Assembly (NCBI GenBank): GCA_031308135.1
Contig: JAHLJT010002630.1
Coordinates: forward strand, 95,896,141 to 95,960,140
From: Acheta domesticus
Lineage: Eukaryota; Arthropoda; Insecta; Orthoptera; Gryllidae
Length of the DNA: 64,000 bases
Reading direction: 5' to 3'
A program made the translations under genes and the position numbers. The notes under the pieces are model-generated. The model was given only the letters and a program-made list of their open reading frames with translations. It was not told the origin of the DNA and searched no databases. The stretch's first letter is position 1. Each line of letters opens with the position of its first letter. Shown in pieces: positions 41,889-52,799 of this stretch.

Positions 41889-43200
41889 ATTGAAGATATA
41901 CGTTTAAAATCTAGCATATTCACAATTTACACCACCTCCTTTCACGTCCTGTGAGGACAATTGTACTTGCTAAAGTTAATAAATAAATTTTATAGAAGCA
42001 GTTGACCGTGGCACAAAACCTGACGAAACTTAACAATTCCTTCGCATCTGGTACTTTCTACGCTTTCCTTTTCTCCATCTATATAGCTTACCTCCTAATT
42101 CACATATATGGAAAGACATAAAATTATATACAACAAAAAAATTGTAAGAAAGTGATCAGAATTAGAAGACAGAAAAAATTTCTTTGAGATGACTGCAAGC
42201 AAGTATGCGAAAATGGAATCAAAATGATAAAAATATGACAAAAAATAATGAAAAAATGTGACCGTAATATGAAAAATTAACGGAAAAAGACCACGGTAAA
42301 AAGCCAAAATGACTTTATATGATACATGAAAATTGTTGTTGTTGTTGTTGTTGTTAGCCAACGCCCACCCTCGGCATGTCAGCCATTTGGTAACGCGATG
42401 CCCAGCATAGACGTGCAGTTTCCCTCAGCATTGGGGATTCGCACGCTCTCAACGTCCAGCGCTTAGGTGGCGGATCACAGTTGCTCATTTTGCGTTACCC
42501 AGGGGACACACGGACGAGAGCAACATTGTCTCCGTTGTGAATAATAATAACAATAATAATAAAAATTAAATTAGGAGGTGATAGGATGATGGTGATCGTG
42601 GAATTTTTTAACCATCCCAGCATTCGCCTGTTTGACCGAGGGAAACCACGAAAACGCCAGTCGGGACGGCCGGCCGGGGATCAAACCCGGACCTCCCGAT
42701 TACGAACTCAGTGCGCTATGCAGTGAGACACTTCGCTCGGCGACGGATGGACATCGCATAATTAATAAGGTACGTAATTAATTAAATAAATTACTTATTT
42801 ATTAAATTAATAAATAATAATCGCATTATAATAAGGTACGTAAATTTGAACATGGGCGAAAGTATAAATAGTTTTTCCAGTTGTGAATTTCTTTAAGAGT
42901 CCCATAAAACTGTTTCGTATTCAATATTAAGTCAGTCATTTAATACTTCTGCCATAATTGAAAATTATTCGTACATTCTCTTCACAAATAATTAAATGAA
43001 GTGTATTCAATTGAAGACAGAGGGAGTCGTGACATCACACACACACACACACACACACACACATTCAAATAAACTGTCGTGTTTCATTCGGTTCATACCG
43101 TGAACGATCGGTGTACAATCGTCGTAGCGCCCCCTAGTGAGCACATTTGTAACTACCTACGGCGGCGGTGGCCTCACTGATACCGGAAACGCCAGAGGGC
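41889..43200. other. Intergenic with SINE-like pieces
   Basis: A GTTGTT run (42337-42355) abuts a unique-looking block to 42540 that ends in AATAATAATAAC repeats, possibly a SINE-like unit. 42585-42740 is a tRNA-derived SINE on the minus strand (see its own entry). A CA microsatellite lies at 43038-43062. Confidence 0.4.
42585..42740 (-). mobile_element. tRNA-derived SINE (short family), copy 1
   Basis: On the minus strand: CACTGCATAGCGCACTGAGT, then GTCCGGGTTTGATCCCCGGC (B-box) and GTTTTCGTGGTTTCCCTCGG, then CAGGCGAATGCTGGG. A second copy at 61645-61785 has the same order. The AGGCGAATGC block is also in the long SINE family, so the two are related or share a module. Confidence 0.7.
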
Positions 43201-43210
43201 GACAACGTCC

Positions 43211-43446
43211 TATACTTCGGTTTTTCTTTCTTGGCGCGTGTGGGGGGTGTTATCAAAATGGAATATCTCACGGTATTTCGCGTCGTTCGTTGTACCTCCA
43301 GGAATCCCATGATCGTGACTGTATCGAGCTGTGGCGATCATAGAACTATTAACGACACAACCGAGAACGACGCGAAATACCGTGAGATATTCCATTTTGA
43401 TGACAACCTCCCACACAAACATGCTAAGGAAGAAAAACCGGTGTAT
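43211..43446. mobile_element. Foldback MITE, family M2 (copy 2)
   Basis: TATACTTCGGTTTTTCTTTC with TTGGCGCGTGTGGGG at the left, and GGAAGAAAAACCGGTGTATA at the right. Core pairing GGTATTTCGCGTCGTTCG with GAACGACGCGAAATACC. Confidence 0.85.
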
Positions 43447-43524
43447 ATGTTCTCTTCCCCCTGGCGAGGCGCCGACGAACTCGATGATTTGGCGCGACCA
43501 GCGGGAACATCAATTTTACTTTCC

Positions 43525-44430
43525 TGCATGCTATACGTACGTACGTATAGTATAGGGAAAGTTATGTAATGCTGCGCGAAAAAACGGCGGATTTTCGACA
43601 GAAAAACTCTTATTCCAGGGCTCTGGAAACGAAAAAGTGGATAAATCCAGTTGCTAAATTAAGAAAAATATCTCCTAACACGTGGTGCAACCAGAATCCC
43701 TGTTTTGTGGGACCCTGACACCGAAAAAACCAATTGAAAGCAAAACGTCTGTTCGTCTGTCTGTGAAAACGCTAGCGACAAAACCGTTCATCCCATTTTC
43801 TCCAAAATTGATACTCCCCGATGATCTGAATGATCTCGCCGCCCCTTGAATTTCAAACCGATATTTTAATTTTGGAGAGTACTTTATATGAAGCCCCTGG
43901 GTTCGATTTTCACTGATAACTCTGAATTTTCGAAAATTGCAAAAATTGACCTTTTTCGACGTCTTCCTACAACTACAAAATTAAAAATAGAGATTTTTCC
44001 TACAAATGAAATTTGTTGTCCATAATTAGTTCTTTCAGTAACGTCATGTACATTTTTTTGAAAATTTTAGTAGTTTTCGCGCAATATTGCATGCAATATG
44101 CGCAATTTCAGAGAATAACAAAAAAGTTCTCTCAAAACCGTCTCCAAAAAATTCAAACTTGCATTTCAAGATTTGAAAATTTAGAGTTAACCGTGAAAAT
44201 CGGAATGTCGCCTTTATAAGTGTATTTTATTCTATTCTTACGAGATTTTAAAGAAAAAAATGGAGCCGTTTTTGAGAAAATTTTGAAAATGTCCGGGGGA
44301 GGTAAGTAAAGGACCTCCAAATTTTGAAGAAAGTTTTTCAACATCGTAGGGCATCGATTTGAGCCATATCGACCGGGGAATATCCATTTTGGAAGAAATT
44401 TTACGTATGATTTAGACGGTAGTGATGTTC
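43525..44430. repeat. R1.5 foldback copy
   Basis: Forward half: ACGTACGTATAGTATAGGGA, CACGTGGTGCAACCAGAATC, CGTCTGTTCGTCTGTCTGTG and ACTTTATATGAAGCCCCTGG. Past about 44230 the reversed half follows: TGGAGCCGTTTTTGAGAAAA, TTTTGAAAATGTCCGGG and GACCGGGGAATATCCATTTT, ending where the outer third would begin. Confidence 0.65.
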
Positions 44431-44529
44431 AAAACGTTTTGAAAAAAGAAAGTTTAAAAACATCAATGGTTTTTGGTCGATTTATCATTAAGATCGATGT
44501 TTGGCAACATTGATCTTTAGTTTTCGATG

Positions 44530-44800
44530 TCGCATCTGTAATCAGGACAAGATTTGGGGCCTTCATGTCAGTTGTGTTACTGTGAGGGCATTTTACTGAA
44601 TGGACAAACGGTTCTCGTCATATGCCATTTGCTGTGTCCATGGTGTGGAAAGACTTAAAAGATCATTTTTCGGGCTGTTGAACTGATGCAACGGGAATCT
44701 CAAAAAAGTCAAAGCCTTCTTTAAAGTACACCAATATACTTTCAGCAATTCGACCTGTTCACCACAGTTCTCCTAATACCATTATACACGGGTCCGGCGA
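44530..44800 (+). pseudogene. Relic of an arthropod gene family of unknown function, segment 1
   Basis: Translation of broken frames gives QDKIWGLHVSCVTVRAF, then HMPFAVSMVWKDLKDHFSGC with TDATGISKKSKAFFKVHQYT and FSNSTCSP. This resembles, from memory, a block with consensus like MPFGIPMVWREPKNH..DCYFC..N..G...K.K....YP..PSA.RPVPH found in many arthropod proteins without assigned function. There are at least two frame changes and a stop. It is the first of four collinear pieces that continue at 49605, 50262 and 51005. Confidence 0.6.
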
Positions 44801-46100
44801 AACGTAAAAATTTCGGGTGGATAAGTACAATAGGAGGGGGTTATGAAGTTTTTGTTGTATTTACGTTTTCTTAAAGGAAAATACGATAAAGGTAAAAAAA
44901 TATGTAGCTTATTCAACATTTTTTAGTTGGAATCGATCAACTCTTGAAACGTCGCTGTGCGAAAACTGATGCTCATTTGGAATTTGTAGAAATGAATTCA
45001 TCCAACAGCACTTCAATATTCTGCTTCTTCAACTAATTCTAGGTGCGAGTGCAAGATCGCTACATGATTGAGTCGATTTTGGATCATCGTCGAACGCAAG
45101 TAATTTTTTATCCGACGTGGCACAGAAAAGCTCGCGTTCGAGCACGATGATCATGGAATGATCATAAGCAGACGAATAAAGCGCAAATACTCGGGAACAA
45201 TACCCATATACACATCACTCATTTTCGCGCATAAAATCTTTGACTTCACGCAAATTCGCCGGATTTCTTGTGAAGATGCTCAAGGCTCTGTCCTCATCGC
45301 TCTCTAGTCGATATGCATCGAAATTTGAATATTCAACAATGTTTTTGGTCGTTTTCGGAAATAATTGTTTCCATCGGGTTGATGGTGGTAATAAATGTGC
45401 TAAATTGGATTTTTTTTCAGTTTTTGCCAAAATTCCAAGCGGGTATTTATCCACCTGGAATATTTGCACGTGAGTAGTACTACCACAGGGGCCTAAGTGT
45501 TGTTGATGCGCAAGTTAAAGCCTCTCTCAACCAAACGCCAACCTCACCTTCTTGGGGTGGGCCCTGTCAACACAACCGAGGAAATGGCGAGTATTGGCGG
45601 TGTAACCATATTCACAGATGACTAGCAACGGGAGGAAATGCCCCCGCTAGTGCTCGTAAGCAATCTAAACGAGCTAGGCCAGTGTCCAGGCCGAATGATG
45701 GCAGCCAGTGCCCTCTGGAATACAAAGCCTGGCGACGATTTTGTGACGGAAGTACGAGTAGGCCCACGAAGAGACTCTCCGGCCGGATACTCCGTGTGTT
45801 ATGCGTGTTCCTGTGTTGTGTTGGTTGTGATTTTTCAGCAATTTGATTATTTTTAATTACGGATATTCGAACTTGGTAAGTACAAGTAGTTTCTGATTAA
45901 GTTCACTTCACGTCTTAGATCTAAAATTAAGGCAAATATAAGCAAATGATATATTTGTGCTTCAATTTGTAAAAACGTGTTAAGAAGCTTCTAGGTTATT
46001 GTGCATATTGATCATACAGTGTTTAGGACTTACGTGATTACACAGTTAACAGATGTTAACAAATTCGGAACTATTCAAACCCTCATTGTTTCATTTACAG
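44801..46100. other. Between relic segments; shared repeat at 45680-45785
   Basis: 45690-45780 (TGCCCTCTGGAATACAAAGC, CTGGCGACG, AGTAGGCCCAC) recurs reversed at 49340-49440 (GCTTTGTATTCTAGAGGGCA). The minus-strand frame 45215-45469 (EYSNFDAYRLESDED and FTRNPANLREVKDFMREN) looks fairly protein-like but I cannot place it. It could be a decayed transposon fragment. Confidence 0.4.
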
Positions 46101-46265
46101 CTCATCACAATAACTTTCAAGTGTTGTGTGCCCAATTGTAAAGGCAACTACCGAAACGGCCCTGCTGTTAGTGTGTTCGGCTTTCGCAAAGAGAAAGAGC
46201 CAAGGAGTGCGTGAATCAGAACTATTTGCAGAGAGAAAACTTTCATACCCAACAATAATTCAAGG
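46101..46265 (+). pseudogene. THAP zinc-finger exon remnant
   Basis: Acceptor TTTCATTTACAG ending at 46100 and donor GTAGGT at 46266. The frame reads ITFKCCVPNCKGNYRNGPAV, then SVFGFRKEKEPRSA, a stop at 46212-46214, then IRTICREKTFIPNNNS. The CxxxxC start followed by a Phe-x-Phe stretch and a conserved Trp is the THAP pattern. The stop sits exactly where the conserved Trp is expected (TGG to TGA). The domain continues past it, so it is a recent-looking nonsense change in an otherwise legible exon. THAP domains occur in P-like transposases and host factors. Confidence 0.65.
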
Positions 46266-46674
46266 GTAGGTATTTAAAAAATACTTTGAACTTGCAAACG
46301 GTGATAATGATAGTGATAGTTTTGGTGATAGTTATTGAATTGTTGAAATATGGATTCAATCTTTGTCTCATCAACAAATAATAACGTATCATCCACATAT
46401 CCAGCACAAAATATTACTTAATTTTGACTTAAGATTACTGTGTCTGCTGCATAACCGATTCAGAAAAGAGATAACTCATGGGTCCACCTGTTGGAGTCCC
46501 CTGTTTTTGTTTGTAACAAGAATCATTGAACATGAATTTGTTATTCAACATTAATCTAATTGCTAGCAGGATCTCCTCATTCGGTATTTTAAATGAATTT
46601 TCCTTATCATGTTTTTCGTTCAGAGCTTCAAATATTACGTTATCTGGGATGTCTTATCTATATCTATATCTATA

Positions 46675-48831
46675 TCTATACTAATATATAAAGACAGAAT
46701 TGCACTGACTTACAACGCGATAATCTCTGAATCTACTGAACCAATACTAATGAAACTTTTGTATTAGCTTCCTTTAAAGGTCTGGAGTAACATAGGCTAT
46801 GATTTACAATCGCAAACCTTACTATATTCACAAAATAATTACTTTTCCGGACATTTTTCGCCTGGCTTTACATCACAGATTCAATAGTGGATCAATGTCA
46901 ATAGTTTAGCTGCGCGCCACCAGAGGATGAGGTCTGAGATCTTCTATTATTTTCATCAATGTAAAGGATTGTGTATTTAGAGGACTGTTTGTTTATTTTT
47001 CACAGTCAGTTGTCTAACCATAAATATTTGTTTTAGTGTAATAGTAATAGTTTTTTTCGCTTTATTTAGAAAAGTAACTTGAATATTGATTTTAATTGAG
47101 TGTAGACGTGAGTGCATTAAGTGTACAAGAGACTGAATGTTTGGAAGATATCATTTTACGATGAATGTGGTTAACATTGCCGTAAAAAGGTATATATGCA
47201 CATATGTTTAATTGTAGTAAATGAAGCATAACTATTACGTATTTGCAGGTTAAGCGAGCGACACTGCGATTTACGTGTTATTCTGAAACTGATGGAGGAA
47301 TGCATGCTTCAGAGAAGTGTTTTAATATATAGAGAGTACCTTTGGGTGCTGAAGGAACGGTTAAATTCATGACAGTTCGGCATTAATACAATTAAAGTAA
47401 AATAGTATTGGTAAATGGGTATTTGGTGGAATTTAATGTGTGACAACGCTGGTTTTGAAGGTTGTTATTTTAAATAAGAGAAAAAGTGTTGTCAAGCCGA
47501 GATTCACTGTGATCTCGGACTTTTGGAGATATTATAATCGCATAAGTGGTTAATGGCTCCTTTTGGTCAGCCACAATTTATCAAGGATCCTAAAACAGGT
47601 ACTAGACTCCAATTAAAATTACTTTAATTATTTCTAACCGTCAATTGAGGCGGCAAGATCAATTTCAAACTTTTCTATATAAATACGAAGAAAAAATATG
47701 AAAAAGAGTAAGATTTATAATGTGTCAAGTTATTGTAAGTTTTGGTATATAATACATAAAATTCCACAAACAGAATAACGTAAGTACATGCATTTAATTT
47801 TTTACTTCAGATTTGTTTATTATTTTTAGTTATAAAGAGAAAGAGTTTGGGGGCCGGAAACCCAATAGGACTAAAATTTAAATATTTTTAGTGAGAAGTG
47901 CTGTAGTGTGTAGAAGTTTTTTTCCAAATTGGAGCAAGGCAGAGAGGCGTGATAGCGTGGAGGGAATATACGGTAGAATAGATAGGAGTAGGTTCTGCCA
48001 CAGGGCGGGAATAGATGGAATTTCATTTTATGTTTAATACAAAATTATGATAAATACCCCGGCAATGCGGGGTTCTTCATAAGCTACAAAAAGTATTATA
48101 CAGAAAATTAATCTAATATATAAAAATCAATGTTTATTGGTTCGTGCTTAATGCGTTGCCGCCGCAGCATCCAATTGCGATAAAAATGTGACAACATATT
48201 GCTTGCACTTGCGGAAAGAACACAGGCATAGTACAATTATTGTAACTCCACTAGATGGTGCTAGAGCACATGAAAGCGTTTCAGTTAAATGCAATTCCCA
48301 ATCCACGTGAGCTTCATTGTTGCTGGGCGTTGCTGTGTGCTATGGGGCGAGGTCGAGGAGAACACAAGGAGCAGGCGGCGCAAATTGATGACAGGAAAGT
48401 GAAAAAGAGACAGGGAAGAGAGAGATGAAAAATAAGAGATGAGGAAATAGAGAAAGAAATAGAAAATAATTAAAGGAAAAAAGAGAGAAGGAAATAGAGA
48501 AAGAAAGGGAAAATTGTGGAAAAGAAGGAAAATAGAGAGAGGAAAAATAATGAAAGAGCGAAAATAGGGAGAGGGAAAGAGAGAGGTGGAATAGAGAGAG
48601 GGAGGAATGAGAGAGCGGGAAAAGAGTTAGAGAGTGGGGGAAGAAGAGACACAGAGAGGGAAAAGAGACAGAGGGAGAAAAGAGTCACAGAGGGGGAAAA
48701 GAAACAGATGGAAAAGAGAAAGAGTGGGGAAAATGAGAGAGGAGGAAAAAGAGAGAAAGAAAGAGAGGAGGGAGAGGAATATTTCTTCAATTATTTCTTC
48801 TGCGGCAGCAACGCGCCGGGTACCAGCTAGT
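46675..48831 (+). mobile_element. Non-autonomous Helitron
   Basis: Starts TCTATACTAATATATAAAGA with ACGCGATAATCTCTGAATCT and CTGAACCAATACTAATGAAA. It ends GCAACGCGCCGGGTACCAGC followed by TAGT, so the terminal CTAGT fits the Helitron CTRRT rule. A GC-rich segment (GCGCCGGGTACC) just before the end has weak hairpin potential. There are no terminal inverted repeats and no helicase. A second TAATCTAATATATAAAAATC start at about 48112 suggests two nested or tandem units, the inner one about 48115-48831. 48380-48780 is a purine-rich GAGAGGGAAAAGAGACAG run. Confidence 0.75.
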
Positions 48832-48839
48832 ATGTTTTA

Positions 48840-49600
48840 ATATATAGATAATTGTTACGTGATATGTCAACTCAAAATCTAGCATGCGGCATGATTCTGC
48901 TTCTGTAATTTTCTGTCCCAAAATACTTTAAATCGCCTATTCTGTAAAAATAATTTTTGTGTGTATTAATGTAGGAATATGTATGCATATGCATTGAGAA
49001 ACTACTTAAATATTTTGTTGAGTTACACAAAATATGTATTGAGTAATATATGTAAATTGTAATATGATTTTCTTCAAAATAAATTACTATTCCTAAAATT
49101 AATCAAAGTGTATTTTTATTAACTTCTGATTTTAATTTTGTTGATAGTTGTAGGAAAGGTTTTATTTTTGTTCTTTCAAAGAAACATTTTTCTGAAATAG
49201 AAGCAACATATTTCTAAAAATATAAATCCTTCGATTTTCGTTTCCAAAATCTGTTGGTGGGAAATGAAGTACCAGGGACAAATATATTGTGAAATGCTCT
49301 TTCTATTAACTTCAGCATAGATCGTAGGCCCGCGGCGGGGCTGGTGGGCCTACTCATCGTGACGTCATTGGCAAGATGGCTGCCCGTCGCCAGGCTTTGT
49401 ATTCTAGAGGGCACTGTGGCAGCCCCACAATGGACACTCGGAGGTATTGGCCAATAACCAGTAAATAAATATATTAAAGAAACCAAAGCAAAGAATGACC
49501 AGACTACTTCGTTGAAGACCTTTGGCATGAAAAGGACAACACAAATTGGATGCTGGAATGTACGTACTTCGTTAGAACCAGGAAGTACTACCACAATACC
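48840..49600. other. Between Helitron and relic segment 2
   Basis: AT-rich to 49300. 49310-49450 is the reversed copy of the repeat at 45690. No gene seen. Confidence 0.4.
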
Positions 49601-49604
49601 AACC

Positions 49605-49925
49605 TCTTCCGCAAGCCCTGATCTTAGCTATCGATGAAACTGAAAATTCCAGTAAAGAAGAGAAGCACATTGCAGATCACGATGATAATCAACACGATCC
49701 AAGCTTTGAGGATTGTAATAAGCCTCATTTATTAATACAAAGAGATCTGAATGAATTAGTGCATGATCTAAATTTTACGAAGAAACAGGCAATACGTTTG
49801 GGGTCACGACAAAAGGGGTGGATCCTTATTCATCCCCAGTCTAGAGGCATTTAACATTTTTTTCTCAAGAAGTTGATGCAGTGTACTGTAATACTATTTT
49901 ATCAGTGCTTGGCACTTTAGAACAG
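49605..49925 (+). pseudogene. Relic of the same arthropod gene family, segment 2
   Basis: Frames give DETENSSKEEKHIADHDDNQ, then HDPSFEDCNKPHLLIQRDLN, ELVHDLNFTKKQAIRLGSRQ and KGWILIHP. After a stop and frame change come SQEVDAVYCNTILSVLGTLE. I recall the consensus as HLLTQSDLNDLVRDL.L.K.QAELLGSRL..WNLL followed by VDFVYCNNI. It is interrupted at about 49923 by some 340 bases of unrelated sequence starting CAGGGCTGTCAGAC. Confidence 0.65.
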
Positions 49926-50261
49926 GGCTGTCAGACAAACGAGCACGCCAATGGCCTTCGCAAAGTCTTGCGGCACGTGGCGATATCAGCTTAGCGAAGT
50001 CACTCGTGTCACAGGCGGGAAGCAGGGGTGAGAAAACTTTGTGCGAATGCGGCGAGTTGGGCCAAACACACGGGTTCGCATATCACAAAGAGACATTTAT
50101 TCAATTTTACCAACTTTTGATGGAATTTGACCTGTAAACAGAAACAGCAGTTATACAAGCATTGATCGTTACAGGAACGGAAGGAAACATTAACGCACAT
50201 TTCAACTTAGCGTTAGAGAATGCATTATATGAGAACTATTAACACTAATTACAAATAACTC

Positions 50262-50426
50262 AAATGAATATTTTTAAGAAAATATACATAAATCAAAATA
50301 CATACTTAGAAGCTGTCGTCCTACACAATGAGAATAAATTGCCATCAGTTCCACTTACCCATGTTACTCGTATTAATATGACAGAAACCTATGGAAATGT
50401 GATTATTCTAAAGATGATTCAGTATG
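50262..50426 (+). pseudogene. Relic of the same arthropod gene family, segment 3
   Basis: MNIFKKIYINQNTYLEAVVL, HNENKLPSVPLTHVTRINMT and ETYGNVIILKMIQYES. It matches the remembered consensus W.LFIDSSK.SLKAVLLHNGN..PS.PL.H....KE.Y..V...L..IQY. It is cut exactly after QYE by a LINE inserted on the other strand, and resumes at 51005. Confidence 0.7.
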
Positions 50427-51000
50427 AAAGTCTTCTTCTTCGTCTTCTGCACTTCATGGACGAGGCTTGAGCCTGTTCCGGCTACACAAGTTTTCCTTCC
50501 ATCGTTTTTTGGGTCTGCCCACGTCTCTCCTTCCAAGCGGTTGATAGAGTAAAGCTAATTTAGGTAGTCTTGAGTGATCCATCCTTTGCGTGTGTTGATA
50601 CCAGTTATTTCGATATTTAGTTATTTTGCGGCCAATTCCTTCAGCATTTAGTTTTTCCCTAATATTCTCTTTACGAATATGATCTTCTTTCGTGCAGCCT
50701 AGCGTTCTCCTCAAAAACTTCATTTCAGCGGCCTGAATTTTACTTAAGGTTCTTTTTGTTGGTACCCAGCTTTTGCTTCCGTGTAGAAGAATTGGAAGAA
50801 CCATAGACTTATAAAACTTTATTCTTATATCTTGTCTTGTCTTGTTTTTTAGTGTGCTATGTATAGTACCACAAATTCTTTGGAACCTTGCCAATTTAAT
50901 GTTGATGTCTTTATTAGTATCTTGATCGACTTGACAACCTAAATAGTTGAAACTGGAAATTTGTTCAATAATTATTTTATCCAAAATAATTAGTAAGAAA
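50427..51000 (-). mobile_element. RTE-like LINE 3' fragment
   Basis: The minus-strand frame 50454-50984 encodes the C-terminal part of a LINE ORF: SSFNYLGCQVDQDTNKDINI, RFQRICGTIHSTLKNKTRQD, MVLPILLHGSKSWV, AEMKFLRRTLGCTKEDHIRK, and GRRDVGRPKKRWKENL at the end. The 3' tail is GAAGACGAAGAAGAAGAC at 50424-50441, the same GAA-type tail as the LINE at 32052. Of the element, 5' truncation leaves only the region past the polymerase active site. It splits relic segments 3 and 4. Confidence 0.8.
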
Positions 51001-51004
51001 TTAT

Positions 51005-52110
51005 TATAAAATTAAGTTTGAAAGTTTTACCTGGAATACGTGTGGAGAATTTAAGGTAATTACTCCGCTTTTAGATTTACAGATTGCTTTCACAAAATGT
51101 TCCTCTCTTTTCTGTGAGTGGGATAGTAGGAATCGTAAAAGCCACTTCGAACAGAAGACTTGGCCTTCGCGTAAATATTTCACACCAGGTGTAAAAAGGT
51201 TTGTGAATGTTCCCTTAATAGATAGAGGAAAGATATTTCTCCCGTCTCTTCATAAAAATTACGTTTGATGAATTTCGTGAAAGCTATGGGCAGAAATGGA
51301 AAGAACATTTTGAATTTGAAAGAGAAGTTTTCGAAAGAACGAGAAAATTAAAGAGGGATTATTCGCAGAACTACACATAAGAGAACTAGTGAAAGATGCA
51401 AATTCTGATGGAAATTTGAAATGATTTAGAAAAGACTTGGCCTTCGCGTAAATATTTCACACCAGGTGTAAAAAGGTTTGTGAATGTTCCCTTAATAGAT
51501 AGAGGAAAGATATTTCTCCCGTCTCTTCATAAAAATTACGTTTGATGAATTTCGTGAAAGCTATGGGCAGAAATGGAAAGAACATTTTGAATTTGAAAGA
51601 GAAGTTTTCGAAAGAACGAGAAAATTAAAGAGGGATTATTCGCAGAACTACACATAAGAGAACTAGTGAAAGATGCAAATTCTGATGGAAATTTGAAATG
51701 ATTTAGAAAAGACTTGGCCTTCACGTAAATATTTCTCACCAGGTGTAAAAAGTTTTGTGAATGTTCCCTTAGTTGACAGAGGAAAGATATTTCTCCCGTC
51801 TCTTCATAAAAATTAGGGTTGATGAAGAATTTCGTGAAAGTTATGGACAGAAATGGAAAGAACATTTTGAATTTGAAAGAGAAGTTTTCGAAAGAATGAG
51901 AAAATTAAAGAGGGAATATTCGCAGAACTACACATAAAAGAACTAGTGAAAGATGCAAATTCTGATGAAAATTTGAAATGATTAAGAATAATGTGTATGT
52001 ATTTCCTTCAAGAATTTGACTGAACAGTTTTTTTGCAGCAAGAAATCTGATAATAAGTATAGGAAACTTGTAAAGCAGTTACTTCAATTATATGAAGACT
52101 GTAAAAAATT
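51005..52110 (+). pseudogene. Relic of the same arthropod gene family, segment 4 with internal triplication
   Basis: The start reads WNTCGEFKVITPLLDLQIAF, then TKCSSLFCEWDSRNRKSHFE, QKTWPSRKYFTPGVKRFVNV and PLIDRGKIFLPSLHKN, then stops. I remember the consensus ..CFICEWDSRAR..H.....WP.R....PG..NV...PLVD..KI.LPPLHIKLGLMKNFVKAL. The next part, NFVKAMGRNGKN with HIRELVKDANSDGNLK, follows in another frame. Copies repeat every 277 bases (see separate entry). After the last copy FKNLTEQFFCSKKSDNKYRK with LVKQLLQLYEDCKKFT continues the family order. Stops and frame changes rule out a working gene. Confidence 0.7.
51158..51985 (+). repeat. 277-bp tandem triplication inside the relic
   Basis: ACTTGGCCTTCGCGTAAATA occurs at 51158 and 51435, with ACTTGGCCTTCACGTAAATA at 51712. 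Copies 1 and 2 look essentially identical. Copy 3 differs at many places (GTTGACAGAGGAAAG for ATAGATAGAGGAAAG, an extra GAA near 51828). Confidence 0.9.
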
Positions 52111-52239
52111 TACTTAATTGTCACAAAAAACATTACGCGATTGAGACAGATAACTTTCGTTTCTGAATTCAGTGTAAAATTTCTCATTAAAATCAGCCAA
52201 TAAAGTTGTTGTGGCACAAACAAGTTTAATTTTGTAGAT

Positions 52240-52720
52240 GAGTGTTATCCGATTTTCGCTTCGTTTTCGTTTCCTTTCGTTTTGTTTTCGGTCCGTTTTC
52301 GTTTTGCTTCGCTTGTACCGATGTGATCTGGATGGCCATAGACGACCGTCGTGGTTACGCTGATACGTGGGTGACGGTTCTATTACAAGTGAATGCGTTC
52401 GTTCATGTAGTTTCGGGAGCGACCGACGGGCGCGCATGGGCAGTTCCGCCACTTGCCGTCCGATGGCACTGCAGGGCGGCGCGGCGGCGCGCTCGTCGCC
52501 GCGCGGTCAGCCCCGGGAAACGGGCAGTCGGCGGCGCGCGGCGGAAGGCGCGGGAGTGTGCCGTGTGCGGTGCAGCGAAGTGCGGTGTGGTGCTGTGTCG
52601 TGTCGTGAGGAAGTGATCTGCTGCGTGTGGTTCCTGTCAGGAGAGTGAGGGATGCCAGTGGTTGCAGACTGCGCTCGTTGACATCTGGTCGCGGACTCGA
52701 CCCCCAGCAGACGACGCAAG
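52240..52720 (+). promoter_or_regulatory. CpG-rich promoter and non-coding first exon of a downstream gene
   Basis: An abrupt GC- and CpG-rich block in AT-rich surroundings (GCGGCGCGGCGGCGCGCTCG at 52472), ending with GACGCAAG and the donor GTGAGC at 52721. Within it ATG at 52651 gives only a ten-codon frame (MPVVADCAR, stop), so it is probably 5' UTR. The transcription start is not placed. No TATA box is seen. I could not identify any coding exon for this gene in the remaining 11 kb, so the coding part may lie beyond the window. Confidence 0.5.
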
Positions 52721-52799
52721 GTGAGCAAAAATACAGAGGATAAATTATTAGGCCAGAGTTATTGAATAATTCAACTGGCACTAACACAGCACGCACTTT

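Noticed and set aside
45215..45469. 84-residue minus-strand frame
   Set aside because: Protein-like but with no recognised family or splice context. Mentioned in its region and not called.
48470..48840. Open frames rich in Glu-Arg or Ser-Leu-Phe
   Set aside because: Purine-rich repeat inside the Helitron.
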